From contig CACXMZ010000007.1 in the NCBI GenBank assembly GCA_902768975.1, positions 62,001 to 126,000 of the forward strand: DNA of 64,000 bases, in the 5' to 3' direction. The DNA is from an uncultured Coriobacteriaceae bacterium (GTDB lineage: Bacteria > Actinomycetota > Coriobacteriia > Coriobacteriales > Eggerthellaceae). The position numbers and the translations under genes were made by a program. Below, piece after piece: positions 61,959-64,000 of this stretch (the first letter of the stretch is position 1; every line of letters starts with the position of its first letter). The notes under the pieces are model-generated. The model searched no databases, was not told the origin of the DNA, and saw only the letters and a list, made by a program, of their open reading frames with translations.

Positions 61959-63263
61959 TTACTTACCGGGCACTTCGTCGTGCCAAATCTTTTCGAGAAT
62001 AGGAATAACCTGGCCCGCAGCTTCGGCTACGCGGTGCGCGAGTTTTTCGTCCATAGGAATCTGGGCGCTCTTCAGCGGCACTGCGTCAAACTTTGCCTTT
62101 ACGTCGGCCGGGATTTTTTCCATGTCGAGCACAGAAATCTTGCCGAGTTCTTCGTAGGCATACAGTTCAACTTCGGGGTCGGTCAGTTCGTTGATGGCCA
62201 CGAGCGCTGCCGCCTTATGGGGCGCGTTGGCCGAAATGGCATGGAAGTTTGTATTAGCCATGGTGCCCGTTTCGAACAGGAAGGACTTGGTGGTGGCAGG
62301 AATAGTACCATTGTCCACTTCGCTTTGCGGTTCGCCGTAACCCATGCTGAAGACGAGTTCGCCGTCGGCAAACATCTGGTTCACGGTGCCAGAGTCGGCC
62401 GGGAAGGTCGTGCCCTTGTTCCAGAGGTAGGGGTTCAGGCTGCGCAGGTATTCCATACCCGGTTCAACAATGGCGCGCACCTCTTCTTCGGTGGCTTCGG
62501 GCATCTGGGCAAGCTTTTCAAAGTTTTCCTTGCCCACCACACCTGCGATGAGGCAGGAAATGAAAGCGGTGCCCGTAAAGTCGCCGGGTTCGGGGTAGGT
62601 AACCTGGCCTTCGTGGGCCTTGCAGAACTCCAAGAATTCGTCGGGGTTCTTCGGCGTGTCGGTAATCTTGGCGCCGTCCACCCAGAAGCACATCTGAGCC
62701 TTGCCATAGGGCGACTCAAAACCTTCGGTGGGGCTGCCAAAGTCGTAAACGATGTCGGCAGCCGTGCCGTCTACGTAGTCCCTGTAGTTGGGGAGGTAGT
62801 CCACGAAGGGCCCCCACAGGTAGCCATTCGCCTTGGCGCTTGCGAAGTTTTCGCCGTTAATCCAAATGAAGTCGATGGCGCTTTCCTGAACGCCCGCCTG
62901 CATTTCGCCAGAAAGCTGGGTAAGGATGTCGTTAATGTCCATGCCCACCAAGTTCAGCGTAATGTCGTACTTGTCCTTCAGGCGAGCAGCCAAGTAGTTT
63001 TCGATCCAGTTGTTGCGCGCGTCGTCGCCGCCCCAACCGTACCAGTTCACTTCGCTGCCACGCGCTGCTTCGAGCACGGCGTCCCAGTTGGTGAAGTCGA
63101 CTTCGGCTCCTGCTGCTGCACCAGAGCTTGCTGCAGAGCTTGCCGCCCCACCTGCACCGCCCGATGCGCAACCGCTTGCAAGACTAGGCAGCGCTATGAG
63201 CACGCCCGCCGCTCCTGCAACCTTAACAAATTGCCTTCTTGAAATTCCTTGTTTCTGTTCCAT
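61959..63263 (-). CDS. Extracellular substrate-binding lipoprotein (PotD-like), Tat-type signal
   Basis: 434 aa. The signal has a twin-arginine (ISRRQFVKVAGAAG) and a lipobox (LASGC near residue 31), so it is probably a Tat-exported lipoprotein. A Gly/Ala/Ser linker leads to a type II periplasmic-binding fold: SEVNWYGWGGDDARNNWIENYLA, AIDFIWINGENFASAKANGYLWGP, then AFISCLIAGV and VFSMGYGEPQSEVDN. Many Trp/Tyr/Asp residues suit a polar ligand. Polyamine, iron or sugar ligands are all possible. First importer gene after the TIGR04282-type transferase. Confidence 0.88.
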   Translation of the reverse strand: MEQKQGISRRQFVKVAGAAGVLIALPSLASGCASGGAGGAASSAASSGAAAGAEVDFTNWDAVLEAARGSEVNWYGWGGDDARNNWIENYLAARLKDKYDITLNLVGMDINDILTQLSGEMQAGVQESAIDFIWINGENFASAKANGYLWGPFVDYLPNYRDYVDGTAADIVYDFGSPTEGFESPYGKAQMCFWVDGAKITDTPKNPDEFLEFCKAHEGQVTYPEPGDFTGTAFISCLIAGVVGKENFEKLAQMPEATEEEVRAIVEPGMEYLRSLNPYLWNKGTTFPADSGTVNQMFADGELVFSMGYGEPQSEVDNGTIPATTKSFLFETGTMANTNFHAISANAPHKAAALVAINELTDPEVELYAYEELGKISVLDMEKIPADVKAKFDAVPLKSAQIPMDEKLAHRVAEAAGQVIPILEKIWHDEVPGK

Positions 63264-63299
63264 GATCCTTTCTCCTGCAATAGCTTAGCCAGGGCGCTT

Positions 63300-64000
63300 T
63301 TACGCCCCGTTGTATGCTTCACCGCTGGGGTAAGCTTCCGAGTCGGCGGCCGAAACAGCCATTAACTGGCCCACGGCTGCAACCGTTCGCTTGCCCAGGC
63401 GGAAGTCGCCTTTGTTCACTTGCTTGCATAATTGGTAATAGTCTTCGGGCGCGTCGATGTCGAAGGTTTCGCGCGAAAGCGCCACCGTGCGTTCGTGTGC
63501 CCGGCAGGTTGCAACGGCGTCGGTCAGCACGCCGCCCGACCCATAGTCCTTCCCTTCAAACAGTTCAGGGAAGGGACTGCGAACGCCTACGAGCCAATAG
63601 CCGCCGTCGTCCGTGGGACCGAGCACCACGTCCGAATAGGCAAGGGCGCGCTGGGCTACTTCAACGTCATGGCGCATGATGTCGGGCAGGTCGCTGCCCA
63701 TGAGTATGCAGGCTTCGGCACCGCTGTCGAAGGCGTCCTGCATGGCATGGTCCATGCGTGCGCCCAGGTCGCCCCCGCGCTGGGGTATAGCCACAAATGA
63801 AGGGGCGTTTACGCAGACCTCTTCAACTTTTGCAAGGAAGCTGTCGCGCAATGCTTCGCCTGCTTCTTCGCTACTCCATTCGTCCGAATAGCTGAGCACA
63901 ATGGGCAAGCCAAGTTCGGAAAGCTTTTCGGCCAAGTCGAGAGCCATAGCCTCCTGCAAGAAAGCGCATTCTTCGGGTGACAAAATGGGGTGCAAGCGCG
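63300..64000 (-). CDS. TIGR04282/DUF2064-type GT-A transferase, 5' end cut by window edge
   Basis: About 233 codons visible; the frame is open to the window edge (RLHPILSPEECAF..., where the apparent TTG start is an internal Leu of the usual KTRLxPxLSPEE). GT-A core: FVAIPQRGGDLGARMDHAMQDAF, GSDLPDIMRHDVEVAQRAL, VVLGPTDDGGYWLVGV (GPxxDGGYxL) and FDIDAPEDYYQL. The N-terminal nucleotide loop (KxPxxGxxKTR) lies outside. The family name in databases links it to radical-SAM/selenodomain and arsenosugar loci. The C-terminal 30 residues beyond the domain are unusual. Confidence 0.8.
   Translation of the reverse strand, partial: RLHPILSPEECAFLQEAMALDLAEKLSELGLPIVLSYSDEWSSEEAGEALRDSFLAKVEEVCVNAPSFVAIPQRGGDLGARMDHAMQDAFDSGAEACILMGSDLPDIMRHDVEVAQRALAYSDVVLGPTDDGGYWLVGVRSPFPELFEGKDYGSGGVLTDAVATCRAHERTVALSRETFDIDAPEDYYQLCKQVNKGDFRLGKRTVAAVGQLMAVSAADSEAYPSGEAYNGA

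Overview
This window looks like a chromosomal segment of an anaerobic coriobacterium (Actinomycetota, class Coriobacteriia; an Eggerthellaceae or Atopobiaceae relative is my guess). Pointers are the actinobacterial heat-shock order dnaK-grpE-dnaJ-hspR-clpB, an LPXTG/sortase pilus locus, formate-tetrahydrofolate ligase with cyclodeaminase and FolD, a glutamyl-tRNA reductase fused to a siroheme-type dehydrogenase beside a CbiK chelatase, [NiFe]-hydrogenase maturation (HypE with NikR), and a selenophosphate synthetase that itself uses selenocysteine. Most genes lie on the minus strand. Recognisable promoters are often of the extended -10 kind (TGnTATAAT-like).

Layout. 1-700: a type II toxin-antitoxin pair, toxin cut by the window edge. 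716-14233: a pilus operon read leftward, namely a 2.9-kaa LPXTG tip adhesin (subtilase, beta-helix, Cna-B/SpaA and thioester domains), a dedicated signal peptidase, the major pilin, a class C sortase and a minor pilin; a 14-codon leader ORF overlaps a hairpin ahead of the major pilin. 14336-16453: AT-rich spacer, then a HigBA module between two copies of a 147-bp repeat that encodes a 40-aa hydrophobic/basic peptide (type I toxin-like, second copy beheaded), then tRNA-Thr. 16509-30433: an EF-hand-like protein, then a probable long leftward series fhs-fchA-folD-cbiK-hemA/sirC-GT4-addB-addA. 30705-34316: rsgA, an OB-fold-like membrane protein, trkH with a tiny upstream membrane peptide, and a two-TM protein. 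34646-41827: the HspR-controlled chaperone cluster. 41896-44965: gatCAB, in which GatA has lost all three catalytic residues. 45004-47638: HIT protein, ferredoxin, hypE-nikR and a small helical protein. 47759-53117: a membrane GGDEF protein, an AI-2E family exporter, a stand-alone PASTA lipoprotein and selD (Sec at codon 27). 53116-53500: two large structured elements. 53501-64000: a second GT4 enzyme, a zinc-ribbon protein, an iron-sulfur-type flavodoxin, and a leftward operon of a TIGR04282-type transferase, a Tat-lipoprotein/PotABC-like ABC importer, a kinase-fold phosphotransferase, a nucleoside hydrolase and a nucleoside deaminase.

Best candidates for undescribed biology: (i) a ~170-180-nt repeat found twice (37320-37488 and 53319-53500), with unrelated but perfectly self-complementary outer stems, identical hairpin loops and compensatory changes in inner stems, so a structured mobile or RNA element; (ii) a transamidosome subunit (GatA) turned pseudoenzyme inside an otherwise normal gatCAB operon; (iii) a pilus adhesin combining a subtilase triad with a Cys-Gln thioester domain; (iv) a type I toxin-like peptide repeat bracketing HigBA, in which one copy seems to keep only the antisense promoter; and (v) the importer/kinase/nucleosidase/deaminase/TIGR04282 cluster. 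All family names come from reading the translated sequences; no database search was run.
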